A stretch of DNA of 64,000 nucleotides from Verrucomicrobiales bacterium (lineage in GTDB: Bacteria; Verrucomicrobiota; Verrucomicrobiia; Limisphaerales; J093): the NCBI GenBank assembly GCA_015075445.1, contig JABTUJ010000029.1, positions 62,001 through 126,000 of the forward strand, in the 5' to 3' direction. A program made the translations under genes and the position numbers. How positions within the stretch are numbered: the stretch's first letter is position 1; each line of letters begins with the position of its first letter. The notes below the pieces were generated by a model. That model worked only from the letters and a program-made list of their open reading frames with translations, was not told the DNA's origin and did no database searches. This document shows, piece after piece, positions 19,857 to 29,200 of the stretch.

Positions 19857-22800
19857 ACCCGATACGCATCACCGCGAACCGGCAGGGACCGGTGCAGCTC
19901 GAATTGGTCGGAGACTTTCCCCAGGACTTGATTGCACCCAACCGCCGCGGATCGGTGCGGGGCTTCCGCCGTTTCTGGTTGTGGGTGAAGGAGGAGGAGT
20001 GGTTGCGTTTCGATGTCAGTGCCCGATTCGACGAACTCCCGGGAGGAGGCACGTCCACCGGCTGGAATCACCTCCCGAGCATGCACTACGGGAATCTCGA
20101 GAAGGACGGGGACCGGTTCATCCTACCTCAGGGACAGAAGCTTACCTTCCAGGTCCACCTGCCCTCTCCGTTGACCCCCTACGGGCAGGGGCTTTGGATG
20201 CGACTCATCGTCCAGGCGAACAACAACCAGTTGGTGGTGTTGGTCAGCCATGACACCTCCAGCCTTTGGTACCGGGCCCGCAAGGAGCTGCCCCCAAAGG
20301 AGCTCTGGGCTTCCGCCCCCTTTCCACGAGCCGGGACTTCCCCGACGCTCACGATGCGCGAGTGGCTGGACGGGTGGAAGGTGGACTCGGAAGACCAGCC
20401 GGGGATGGGCTACACCGCGGACCACGGGCTCAAACCGTACGATGACTGGCGGGGTGATCTGCTCACCCCGGGGCCGAGGGACAAGCGCCCGCGGTGGCTG
20501 GTCGAGGTGCCGCAAACGCTCACGGCCTTTCGAGGATTCCGTTGCGGTTTCCTCCCCGCACCCGCTGTGGTTGAAGACTCGGCGACGGGCAAGAGGGCGC
20601 ATTATCCCCTGGTCACCGGATTGTGGCTCGACGCAAAGGCTCCAGGACAGGCCCGGGTCAGCGCGCGTTCCCTCGGACTCGAGGACGTGTCGGGACGGGC
20701 TGCTGCACTCCGCGCGACGACGGTCAGGCTGCTCTGTGCTCGTCAGTTCAAGGAGGGCACGGGCGAACCGGCAGACCAGTGGTTGCTTGAGTGGCTGGGT
20801 GTGGATGGGAGAAGTAAGCAGTCAGACACGATCGCCTGCAACACGGTGTACGGTTTGCTGGCGCGTCACTATCCGCTGGGTCTGGCCGCCGCTCGCTCCC
20901 GCAACCGTGTCACCGTAGTGCCCACGGAGCTCTGGACCGACGACCCGATCCGACTGCGCTTCATCCGGACAGAAGCGGGCGTGCACCTCTTGGCGGTGCT
21001 CCTCGGGGAATCCAACCCTGCCAACATCCAGCTCGGGGGCATGGTGAACTGGGATGGCAGCATTCCGTTGCTGGAGTGTCGGGCGGGAGACGATCCGGAG
21101 AAAGTGAAGCCGATCGGGAAGGCCTTGAGTGACCAGCAAGGCGATCCCGTGCTGGCAGCGACGTTTCGGCCCCGGGAGGACCCCAGCGAATCTCCCACTC
21201 CCATGATCGCTGGTGTCAGCCGCTGGGTGCACACGCCCACGCTCGAGAGCGACGCCAGCGAATCTCCCACTCCCATGATCGCTGGTGTCAGGGTCCGCTG
21301 CGGCAGCCTGAGGGACTTCAACCTCACCCTCACGCGCGAGACCGGAATGGATCGGTTTGGCCAGGCACCGATCGGGGTGAAGCTGAATGCTGGGTTCAAC
21401 AACGCGGTGCTCACCCCTGTCAGCCAAGATCCTGAGGTCGGATTCGAAACCCAATCCGCCTGGCTGCCGCGTGAGCGGCCCATGGTGATTGACCTCACGG
21501 ACACGACAGTCCCGGCGACATTGGGCCTGGCGCTGAGCTTGACGGAACAGGCGACGAGCAGTCAGAGCCGGCGGCTCCGGTTGGAGCTGAGGGCGCCGGC
21601 GGGTCGGATCGATACGTCGGTCGTGGTCCTGGATCCCAGCCCCTTTCTGGTGGCTCGCGTGGACGCTCGGGCGGAGGTGGCGCAGGGCGAAGTGGTTGCC
21701 GAATACACCGACGACGCTGACCAGGCCGCCGAGTGGGCGTTCCGTAGCGATCAGGGCGGCATGGACCTTGTCCTGCCGCCCCAGGCGATTGGGGAGGAAA
21801 TGATCAAGGGACGGCTCTATTTGCGGCCGCCCGGTTCCCCTCCGACTGAGGTTCCAGCGCCAGGCAAGCCCTTTGACTTCCGCTGGGGGATGCCGGCTTA
21901 CCTGAAGCTGGACCGCACCGATGTGGACACAATGCGAGCGACCGCCCCTTGGGCCATTCGCCGGCTGTTGTCGATCCGGCGGGGCACGGTGGGTTTGAAG
22001 CTGGCCGAAGCGCGGTTCGAGCTGCTTTACGGGCTGATGACCACAATCAAGGCGTCCGGGCTGCGCGTTGCCGAGCTTGACGCGTTCGTGGGGCGGATGC
22101 CGTTCAGCGACGAACTCGTCAAGCACTTCCTGGCTGCGCAGGACTCGGACACGGAGGCAGCCGAAGAGGACCGTCGGAAGTACAGCAAGTACAGCAAGTT
22201 CATCGGCTTCTGGATCGCTGATTTGCTGTATCGCCCGAGCTGGTGGCCCTTGTTCCGCGGATGGGCGGAGCGCGAATCGCTGACCGTGTCCGACCAAGTG
22301 CGCTTCGATTTGCGCGGAAAGCGTCAGACGGCCAACCCTTTCGAACCGCACGCGTACGCCGTGCCGCAACCGCCAAAGCCGGAGGCGCCGCCGCCGCCGC
22401 TGCGAGGCGGAGTGGATTGGCCCTTCCAATCACGATCGGTCTATGATGAGTTCCTGCGATCCGAGCCGGGGGTCGGGTCGGTTACGGGGGTGGCGTTTGG
22501 CAGCCTGGGTGGTTCCGGCAGCCAGACAGCGGCCTTCAACAACGGCAAGACCCTCATCATCTCCGACACCAGTCAGGGCCGACTCAACTCCCTCACGCTC
22601 ATCCGTCTGGGGCGCATCGCCATGCTCTGGAACCACGCCCGGCATGTCATCGTTTACGAACGCACAAGCCGGCGTGCTCCACGCTATGCGCGTCCGGATG
22701 AGCCACCGGACCAAACGGATTCACTCGACTGGCAGTCCGGTGCCTTCGATGGTTTCGGCGCGCTGCGCAAGGTGCGCGAGTATGTGGAGATCACCCTCCC

Positions 22801-22957
22801 CCGTCGCCGCTATCCCGATTACCCCACTGACTTCCCCCTCGGGGGACCGCTCGTGCAAAGCACCTTCGAGACCTTGACGATTCCTGTGAAGGCGGGTTGG
22901 GGTCGGGATATCCCCAAGGGATGGGTGATGCCGCTCCGGGGCCCGATCGAGCCGTGA
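19853..22957 (+). CDS. 1034-aa protein of unknown function (operon gene 3)
   Basis: Starts with GTG overlapping the stop of gene 2 (GTGA). No signal peptide or membrane helix. The first ~600 residues look beta-rich (many short alternating strands such as FWLWVKEEEWLRFDVSARF and LWMRLIVQANNNQLVVLVS). Residues ~700-790 look helical (ELLYGLMTTIKASGLRVAEL). A 37-bp exact direct repeat gives SESPTPMIAGV twice, 24 codons apart. The C-terminal third has a Pro-rich linker (PQPPKPEAPPPPL) and then GVDWPFQSRSVYDEFLRS. I recognise no family. Conserved position between a caspase-like gene and two other giants suggests a structural or target subunit. Confidence 0.75.
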   Translation: MNPIRITANRQGPVQLELVGDFPQDLIAPNRRGSVRGFRRFWLWVKEEEWLRFDVSARFDELPGGGTSTGWNHLPSMHYGNLEKDGDRFILPQGQKLTFQVHLPSPLTPYGQGLWMRLIVQANNNQLVVLVSHDTSSLWYRARKELPPKELWASAPFPRAGTSPTLTMREWLDGWKVDSEDQPGMGYTADHGLKPYDDWRGDLLTPGPRDKRPRWLVEVPQTLTAFRGFRCGFLPAPAVVEDSATGKRAHYPLVTGLWLDAKAPGQARVSARSLGLEDVSGRAAALRATTVRLLCARQFKEGTGEPADQWLLEWLGVDGRSKQSDTIACNTVYGLLARHYPLGLAAARSRNRVTVVPTELWTDDPIRLRFIRTEAGVHLLAVLLGESNPANIQLGGMVNWDGSIPLLECRAGDDPEKVKPIGKALSDQQGDPVLAATFRPREDPSESPTPMIAGVSRWVHTPTLESDASESPTPMIAGVRVRCGSLRDFNLTLTRETGMDRFGQAPIGVKLNAGFNNAVLTPVSQDPEVGFETQSAWLPRERPMVIDLTDTTVPATLGLALSLTEQATSSQSRRLRLELRAPAGRIDTSVVVLDPSPFLVARVDARAEVAQGEVVAEYTDDADQAAEWAFRSDQGGMDLVLPPQAIGEEMIKGRLYLRPPGSPPTEVPAPGKPFDFRWGMPAYLKLDRTDVDTMRATAPWAIRRLLSIRRGTVGLKLAEARFELLYGLMTTIKASGLRVAELDAFVGRMPFSDELVKHFLAAQDSDTEAAEEDRRKYSKYSKFIGFWIADLLYRPSWWPLFRGWAERESLTVSDQVRFDLRGKRQTANPFEPHAYAVPQPPKPEAPPPPLRGGVDWPFQSRSVYDEFLRSEPGVGSVTGVAFGSLGGSGSQTAAFNNGKTLIISDTSQGRLNSLTLIRLGRIAMLWNHARHVIVYERTSRRAPRYARPDEPPDQTDSLDWQSGAFDGFGALRKVREYVEITLPRRRYPDYPTDFPLGGPLVQSTFETLTIPVKAGWGRDIPKGWVMPLRGPIEP
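21183..21291 (+). repeat. In-frame 37-bp direct repeat inside operon gene 3
   Basis: Exact 37-bp copies at 21183-21219 and 21255-21291, offset 72 bp (24 codons). Each encodes the same SESPTPMIAGV peptide. Confidence 0.92.
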
Positions 22958-23041
22958 GAAGAGGGCCACTTTCCGTTTCCGAATATCTTACTGGAACTGG
23001 CCCGCGCGGGCGGCAAAGGGGGTGGGTCGGTCGCGCATCAA

Positions 23042-26000
23042 GTGGCAGACCCGGCACAGCTCCTGTTCTTCACCTCGACGCGACCGGAGGATGGTGGGAA
23101 TACCGATCTCTGGCCGGCGTGGCCGGATGTGGACTTCCCGTTGATCCGCCAGGCGGCCGCTCCCAACCTGCCGTACCGGTCTTCCTTCTCGGGTACCCGG
23201 AAGCAACCCGATGCAGCGGCCTTCGACTTCGGCCAAGGCCGGTTCACACTGGATCTCGTTCCGGCCGAGGAAGCCGTGAACTTGTTGCACGGGCGGGAGG
23301 GGACCGGCCTCGAGGCGAGCGTCCGCGCGGTCACGCTCGCGCGGGGAGAGCTGGCTGGCAGCGGACCCGCCCGACCATTGGCTGGCAGGCTGGCGCCGAG
23401 ATTCGCCGGCGTGGAAGCCCGTTTGCACGATGGCTTTGCGGAAGTCCAGGAGCGCCTTGCCTCACTGGCCCGACAGCGTTCACCGGGGACCCAGTTAACC
23501 GAACTTGGCCCTCTGCGGCGGGATCTTCTGGGCGTGCTGACCGCACTGCTAGACGCCGCAGGAGAGGCCGGGACAGCGCTCGACGATGCCGAGAACCAAC
23601 TGTCTGGTTCCCGATTCAGTTGGCCCGGGGAGAATGAACGGTGGCGTGCACGAGCACGGACTCGACTCGGGGAGTTCGCAGAGGTGGTCGCTTCCCAATT
23701 GGCGGTACCGGCTCCCGGCGACGCCAAGGCCTTGGCCGGCCTCCGCCACAACTTGGAGGCGGTGGCAGTGCAGGCCCGACAAGCCTTGGACGGAATCGGC
23801 TTCCTGCCGGCGGCGGCTCTGGAGCGCCTCCGGGCGGCAGAACGGGAGTTGCCTCAGCGCTTGAATCAACGCGTCACGGCCGTGCTGACGGACCTGCGTG
23901 CTTGGGTGGCCACGGCCCGAAGCCGGACGCAGGAGGCGGGAAGCGAGTCGGCCGGGGCCCTCGTGGACGATCTCGCCCGCCGGCTCCGTCTGGCCGCCGA
24001 GCGTGTTCGCAGCCTGGGCCATGACGCAGAGCCGTGGATCGCCCGATGCCTCGGTGAGTGGTTCAGTCCGGCGGCGTCGGGTGAAGTGAAGCCCTCCTTT
24101 GCTAGGCTGTTGGAGCCGGCGCAGGTGTGGGTAACCGCCCAAGCTGCCGGTCTGGCCGAGTTGGCAGACGAGTTGCCCCCCACGGGGCTGGAGGACGTGA
24201 GTTTCGAGCAACTCGACCACGCGCTGGCGTTGCAAACCGAACAACTCGGTTCTGAACTTCAGGAGGCATTTGGGGAGGTCGCCACGTGGGTCAAAGACCT
24301 GACCGATACCCTCGACCAAACAGGCTGGCGGGCACGATTGGAGGAATGGTATGGCTCATTCAGTGACGAAATCGCCGGAGCTCTCAAAGTGCTTGATCCC
24401 TACCAACCGGAGGAACTGAGGAAGCAGCTCGAAAGGGTGAAGACTCGAACCCGGGGATGGGGTCAAAATCTCTACGATCATCTTGGGCAATGCTCCGAGA
24501 AGCTCCAGGAGGCTGGTTCCAAGTGGAAGGCGCTGGAGGGTTCTTTTGAGGAGGCCGCCCAGTTCAAGGACGCGACCGGAAAGATCCTCAAGGAACTGCG
24601 CGACAAGATAGTCAACGGTACAACCTCGATTGAGGAACTGGCGGCGAGGTTCGAGCAGCAGGGAGCGGTGTGGTTCCGGCACCTCCGGGCAACAGGGGCT
24701 GAGATCGAGCAGGCGGTACGCACAGAGTTCGCCCAGGCAGGTGCCAACGTTGCGGACCAGGCCCGCGACGTTGGCCTGGAGCTTACCCGGGCAATGGCCA
24801 GTGGACCGGTCAACGATGCCCTGGCCTGCACCCGGGATGCCCTTGGCTACTACTACGACCGGGCAACTTCAGTGCTCCGGGTCACCCGCGCGAGCGCCGT
24901 GTTCAACGACCTGGTTCAGGCCGCGCTGAACGCGCTCAGCGCGGAGATCCCGTTCGACCGAATTCGCGACCGGTTGCTTCCCCAATTGGGGGGGCTCGAT
25001 CTCAACCGGCTGCTGCCTGACTTCGGAGGCCTGAAGCTCGAGCACCTGTTGCCGGACTTGAAGCTCCCCAAAGACCCGCTGGCGGAATATGGCTGGCTCT
25101 CGGTCAAGCATGGCTTCGACAAAGACCGGCTGACCGCGTGGAGCGATGTCCGGATTGACAGGCAGTTCGAGGAGGATCCGGGCTTGTTTCGGCTGCCGCC
25201 GGTCGAGTTGCGGTTGCTTCGCCCACGGTTCACCGCCCGCAGCCGAATGGAGTTGTCAGCGGACGGCGGCAAGGCGCAGACAACCGAGGCCATGCTGGCC
25301 GCGGACTGGCAGATACAGGTGAGCCACCGCCCGCTGGTGACGTTGCGGGAGGCCACCCTGCGCTATGACAATCAAGGCGGGTTTGACTTCCGGTTCGACA
25401 GCGAGAAGGTCGAGCTGGCGGCGGAGTTGCAGTTCATTACCCAGGCCTTGCGCGCGCTCCTTCCGCAGGTGGAAGGCTTGACCCTCACGCCGCTTGCGCC
25501 TGGCGGCATGCGGGCCGAGCTTTGTCTGCCGCTGCCCGACTTGGGTGCCGGCGCCTTCACCCTTACCGGCGTCACCCTTTACAGTCACCTGGACCTGCTC
25601 ATTGCGGGCGGCTTCGAGGTCCGGACCGGGTTCTGGCTGAGCCGGCCGGAACGTCCCTTCGGGCTGGCGATCTTGTTCCTCGGGGGCGGCGGTTGGTTTG
25701 GCGTCGAGGCCCGCTACCGGCCCCCGACGGATTTTGATACACGGGTGAGCATCGGGATCAGCGCGGGTGCCTTCCTGGCCCTGAATCTGGGGGTGGCTCG
25801 GGGAAGCGCGGGGCTGCTCTTCACCGCCGGTCTCGAGTGGAGTTCCGGCAAGGGGAGCACGGCCATCTCGTTGGGCCTGCTGGTCTGGGGGGAGTTCTCG
25901 ATTCTGGGGGTCGCCAGCGCCGGCTTGCGCATGATGCTGACCATCACCTACCAGAACGGCGCGATGACAGGTCACGGGATGGTGGACGTGAGCATCAAGA

Positions 26001-26206
26001 TCTGCTGGTGCTTCACGCTGACAGTCCGGCGGCCTTTCACCCTGCCGTTCGCCCGGCCGGGCGGAAGCGGCGGCGGCGCCCAGCGTGTGCGGTCCACTGC
26101 CGGTAACGCGGGGGCCCCGCCAACGGACGGTTACGGGGACGAGCCGGAGCCCGAGCACCTGGAGAAAGCCGTTGACCTGTACTTCCAGAACCTGCTTCTG
26201 AACTAA
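23042..26206 (+). CDS. 1054-aa protein with long helical region and Gly/hydrophobic C-terminal strands (operon gene 4)
   Basis: Starts at GTG 23042, 84 bp after gene 3. Residues ~80-620 are rich in Glu, Arg, Leu and Ala and look alpha-helical or coiled-coil (for example LRKQLERVKTRTRGW and ELAARFEQQGAVW). Residues ~645-680 carry a short LLPDFGGLKLEHLLPDLKL motif. From ~740 on it is beta-rich, and residues ~850-985 form a run of alternating hydrophobic and glycine strands (FGLAILFLGGGGWFGVEARY, VSIGISAGAFLALNLGV, GLLVWGEFSILGVASAGLRM) that could be membrane-inserting or a lipid-facing barrel. There is no signal peptide. I do not recognise a family; the membrane idea is an inference from composition. 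Confidence 0.72.
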   Translation: MADPAQLLFFTSTRPEDGGNTDLWPAWPDVDFPLIRQAAAPNLPYRSSFSGTRKQPDAAAFDFGQGRFTLDLVPAEEAVNLLHGREGTGLEASVRAVTLARGELAGSGPARPLAGRLAPRFAGVEARLHDGFAEVQERLASLARQRSPGTQLTELGPLRRDLLGVLTALLDAAGEAGTALDDAENQLSGSRFSWPGENERWRARARTRLGEFAEVVASQLAVPAPGDAKALAGLRHNLEAVAVQARQALDGIGFLPAAALERLRAAERELPQRLNQRVTAVLTDLRAWVATARSRTQEAGSESAGALVDDLARRLRLAAERVRSLGHDAEPWIARCLGEWFSPAASGEVKPSFARLLEPAQVWVTAQAAGLAELADELPPTGLEDVSFEQLDHALALQTEQLGSELQEAFGEVATWVKDLTDTLDQTGWRARLEEWYGSFSDEIAGALKVLDPYQPEELRKQLERVKTRTRGWGQNLYDHLGQCSEKLQEAGSKWKALEGSFEEAAQFKDATGKILKELRDKIVNGTTSIEELAARFEQQGAVWFRHLRATGAEIEQAVRTEFAQAGANVADQARDVGLELTRAMASGPVNDALACTRDALGYYYDRATSVLRVTRASAVFNDLVQAALNALSAEIPFDRIRDRLLPQLGGLDLNRLLPDFGGLKLEHLLPDLKLPKDPLAEYGWLSVKHGFDKDRLTAWSDVRIDRQFEEDPGLFRLPPVELRLLRPRFTARSRMELSADGGKAQTTEAMLAADWQIQVSHRPLVTLREATLRYDNQGGFDFRFDSEKVELAAELQFITQALRALLPQVEGLTLTPLAPGGMRAELCLPLPDLGAGAFTLTGVTLYSHLDLLIAGGFEVRTGFWLSRPERPFGLAILFLGGGGWFGVEARYRPPTDFDTRVSIGISAGAFLALNLGVARGSAGLLFTAGLEWSSGKGSTAISLGLLVWGEFSILGVASAGLRMMLTITYQNGAMTGHGMVDVSIKICWCFTLTVRRPFTLPFARPGGSGGGAQRVRSTAGNAGAPPTDGYGDEPEPEHLEKAVDLYFQNLLLN

Positions 26207-26220
26207 GGAACGCGCATTCT

Positions 26221-29200
26221 ATGGCCAGCCTGCAGACCATTCTCAGCCTCACCTTCTTCGGTCCCCGGAAGGCGGCGGACAGCAACCCGCCACGCTGGCG
26301 CTTCTGCCTCCGCGTGTCGGCCTGTTACGATCAAGAGCCTGGCACAAGCGACAACGACACCCTAAGTGACTGGGCCCAAGCCTTGCTCCCTTGGAATCTG
26401 TTTGGATTGGCCTCCGCGGGGGCCGACACGCCCACGTCGCTCCAACTCAGGCCGATCACGTTTTCCCCCAACGACAATCCTCTACGGCCACGGTGTGATC
26501 ATGGGCCGCTGGAGGTCAACGCCGGCAGCGACGGGCGGTGGCTGGATTTCCACCGTGCGAACCGAGCCGAGATCCACCAGCATCTGATCCAACTCGCAGC
26601 GAGCCCGGAAGTCCGCTTTGCCTGGCCACCTCCGCCCGCCCCCGCATCCGGTTCCGACCCAACGGAACCTGAGAATCAACTCCCACTCAGCATGCTGCTG
26701 GCCACGCTCGGGAGTCTACCTCCCCCGCTGGCCACGGGCCTTGAGGCCGCGTTCTACTTCGAGTTGCCCGCGGCGTCAGTCCAGGCTATCCGCGACGACC
26801 CGGAAGAGCGGCCGCTGCTGATCTTCGCACCCGAGGTTTTTCGCGATTCGCGACGCGACGCCGGGGGTGTGTGGCTCCGAAGGACCTGCACCCTGTCTGT
26901 CTTGCCCAGCGGCGACTTCCGGCTGGAGTATGAGAGCGAAGACAAGTCCCGGAAGGGCTTTGCCATCTTCAAACCGCTGGCCTGGGCTGAGTTGCACCAA
27001 CCAAAGGTGAAGGCACTTGAGTCCTACTGGCTGCCGGTCGAAGACGCCCGGAGCCAGAGCTACGCCGACATTGACCAGCCAATCGCCAAGGGGCTGGAGG
27101 GGGCCAACCGCCTGAGCGCGGTGTCCGTGCCAGAACTGGCCGCCCGACTGGTCGTCAATCCGTCCAAGGAGAACCCGGACCCGGACTGCGCTACCCCGCT
27201 CGAAGTGGCGCAGCGCCTCGTGGAAAGGGCACGACAGGACCGGGAGCTCGTGCCCCCGGCGGCGGACACGTCCAACGAGGAAGCACAGAAAGCGGAGGTG
27301 GCCCGCCGCAAACGAATCCGGAAATTCCTTGCGAACCTGAAGCCCCGTCCGAACGAGTCGTTGACGACGCCGGTGGAGCGGCTACGCCGCGCCCTGAAGG
27401 ACGATGTGGCTGACTGGTGGAAGTTCCACTGGCCCAGCGCGGACCTTCAGCCAGGTTCCTGGCAGGCCCGCGCGCTTGACCTTCTCCAGCGCGATGGGCT
27501 GCTGCCGGGAGTGAGCGAGTTGAAGCTGGAAAAGGGGCGTGCTGAGGAGCTTGCCGAAGCGTTTGTTGACCTCGTGCTGCCGCCCGAGCGCGGCACAAAG
27601 ACCCGATTCGCTTCGGGGGACATCACTGATCTGGCGGTGCTGACCTCGCGTCTGCGCCAGCCGCAGGCCTCGGACGCGATGGCTGGCGCCGTGTGCGCCT
27701 GCCTGTCGCAGGACACCAGACAGCGACTCGAGGCGTGGGACAGCGGCGGGGCGGACGACTGCGAGCGGCGAGCCTTGTTGGTCTCAGAGCTAAACCGCCT
27801 CCTCGTTTCCGGCAGTGCGGACGCCACAGCTCTCGAGGCGGTAGCAGCCAGTCTTCCGCGGTGTGCCGAGGCCGTCGAGTTGCTCAAGCAGCCCCGCCCA
27901 CCGACGGGTCCACGGCGCGCGGAGCTCCGGCGCCGGCTGTTGGAGGAGACCTTCAGCGAAGCTCTGGCCAGCCCGCCCTCCCCTTCTCCCACTCCGCCCA
28001 ATGAAGCCCTCGAACTGCTCATCGGGGAGGCGGGGCAGCGCTTGGTTCACCAGGATGACCCGGCGATGGCGAACGCGGAGGAGCTGGCCCAGATGGGCGC
28101 GGTTGGCCTGCTGGTCCGGCGCGCGGCCACTGCGGCAGCTTTCGACGAGGACTCGCCACCCCCCTGGCAACTCGTTACCGCGGCCGTCGGCGTCCTGGAT
28201 CCCCGGGACCACCTGGCGAGCCGGCCCTTCGGAATCGACTCGGCGGGATCGCTGACTTCGACCCCGGAGGCGTTGGCGGCGGGCTGGCCGCTTGACTTCA
28301 TGTCTGGGGTGCTGCGCAGCGAAATCGGCTATCGCGGCGAGCCGCTCAAGGCGGCCTCCCCGCTGGACTTCGTGCATCGCCAGCGAGGCCCGAGAGAGGT
28401 CAATCGCTACCGGCTCTCCAGTCTTTCCTATCAGGCCGCCGGATCTCAACCTGACCTCCCCCACCGGAATTGCACTCTCTGCCCCCCCCTCCGTTACGGC
28501 GACTTCTACCAGTTCGCTGCGTTTATCGTGGATCGCGCCTCGGGCATGCCCGAAGAGTTGCTGGACGCAAAACCTGGAACGGCGGGGCCCAGTGGCTTCG
28601 TGCCGGAGTTTCGATGGGCACAACTTACGACCCTGAAACCGAAGGTCCTGCCCCTGGCTCTCCAGTTCACACGCAGGGTTTCGATCGGCGAGTTGAACCT
28701 CTTGCCGGGTTCTGCTGCTCGGCCGGAGAGGTCGCAGCCACCCGCCTGGCCGGCGGTCCCTGCTGAGGTTCACCTGCGTGCTCTGGAATGGCTCGAGCAC
28801 CGCCTCAGGCGCCCGGAAGAGACGCCCGCGCTCCTGCTTGGCCATTCCGACCCTAACATCACGATCGGTGAACTGGCTCCCAAGCAGGCGTTTCGCGTCG
28901 CACTGCCGTGCCTGGACGAGTTCACCTTCACTCGCTGGTGGCTGCCGGCGCCGGGGGAACCGGAGGATAGGAGAGCGGGACGAGTGCAGGAGTTGGCGAC
29001 CGCACGCAAGCGCATCTACCGGGACAGAGACGTGCTCATGGCTGGCTCCGACCCGGAGACCGCCCGCGTGGCCGCCAAAGACCTGCTCCCGCATGAGCCG
29101 GCCGTAAGCGCCATCGGCGTGCGCCTGGTGACTGTAAGTCATCTGGGTACCCAGGAGACGGAGGAGCAATTGGTGCAGGTCGTCCGTGTGTCGTTGTTCA

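Noticed and set aside
20822..22429. 535-aa minus-strand frame opposite operon gene 3
   Set aside because: His/Arg/Gln-rich composition typical of antisense shadow; sense frame is longer and in an operon.
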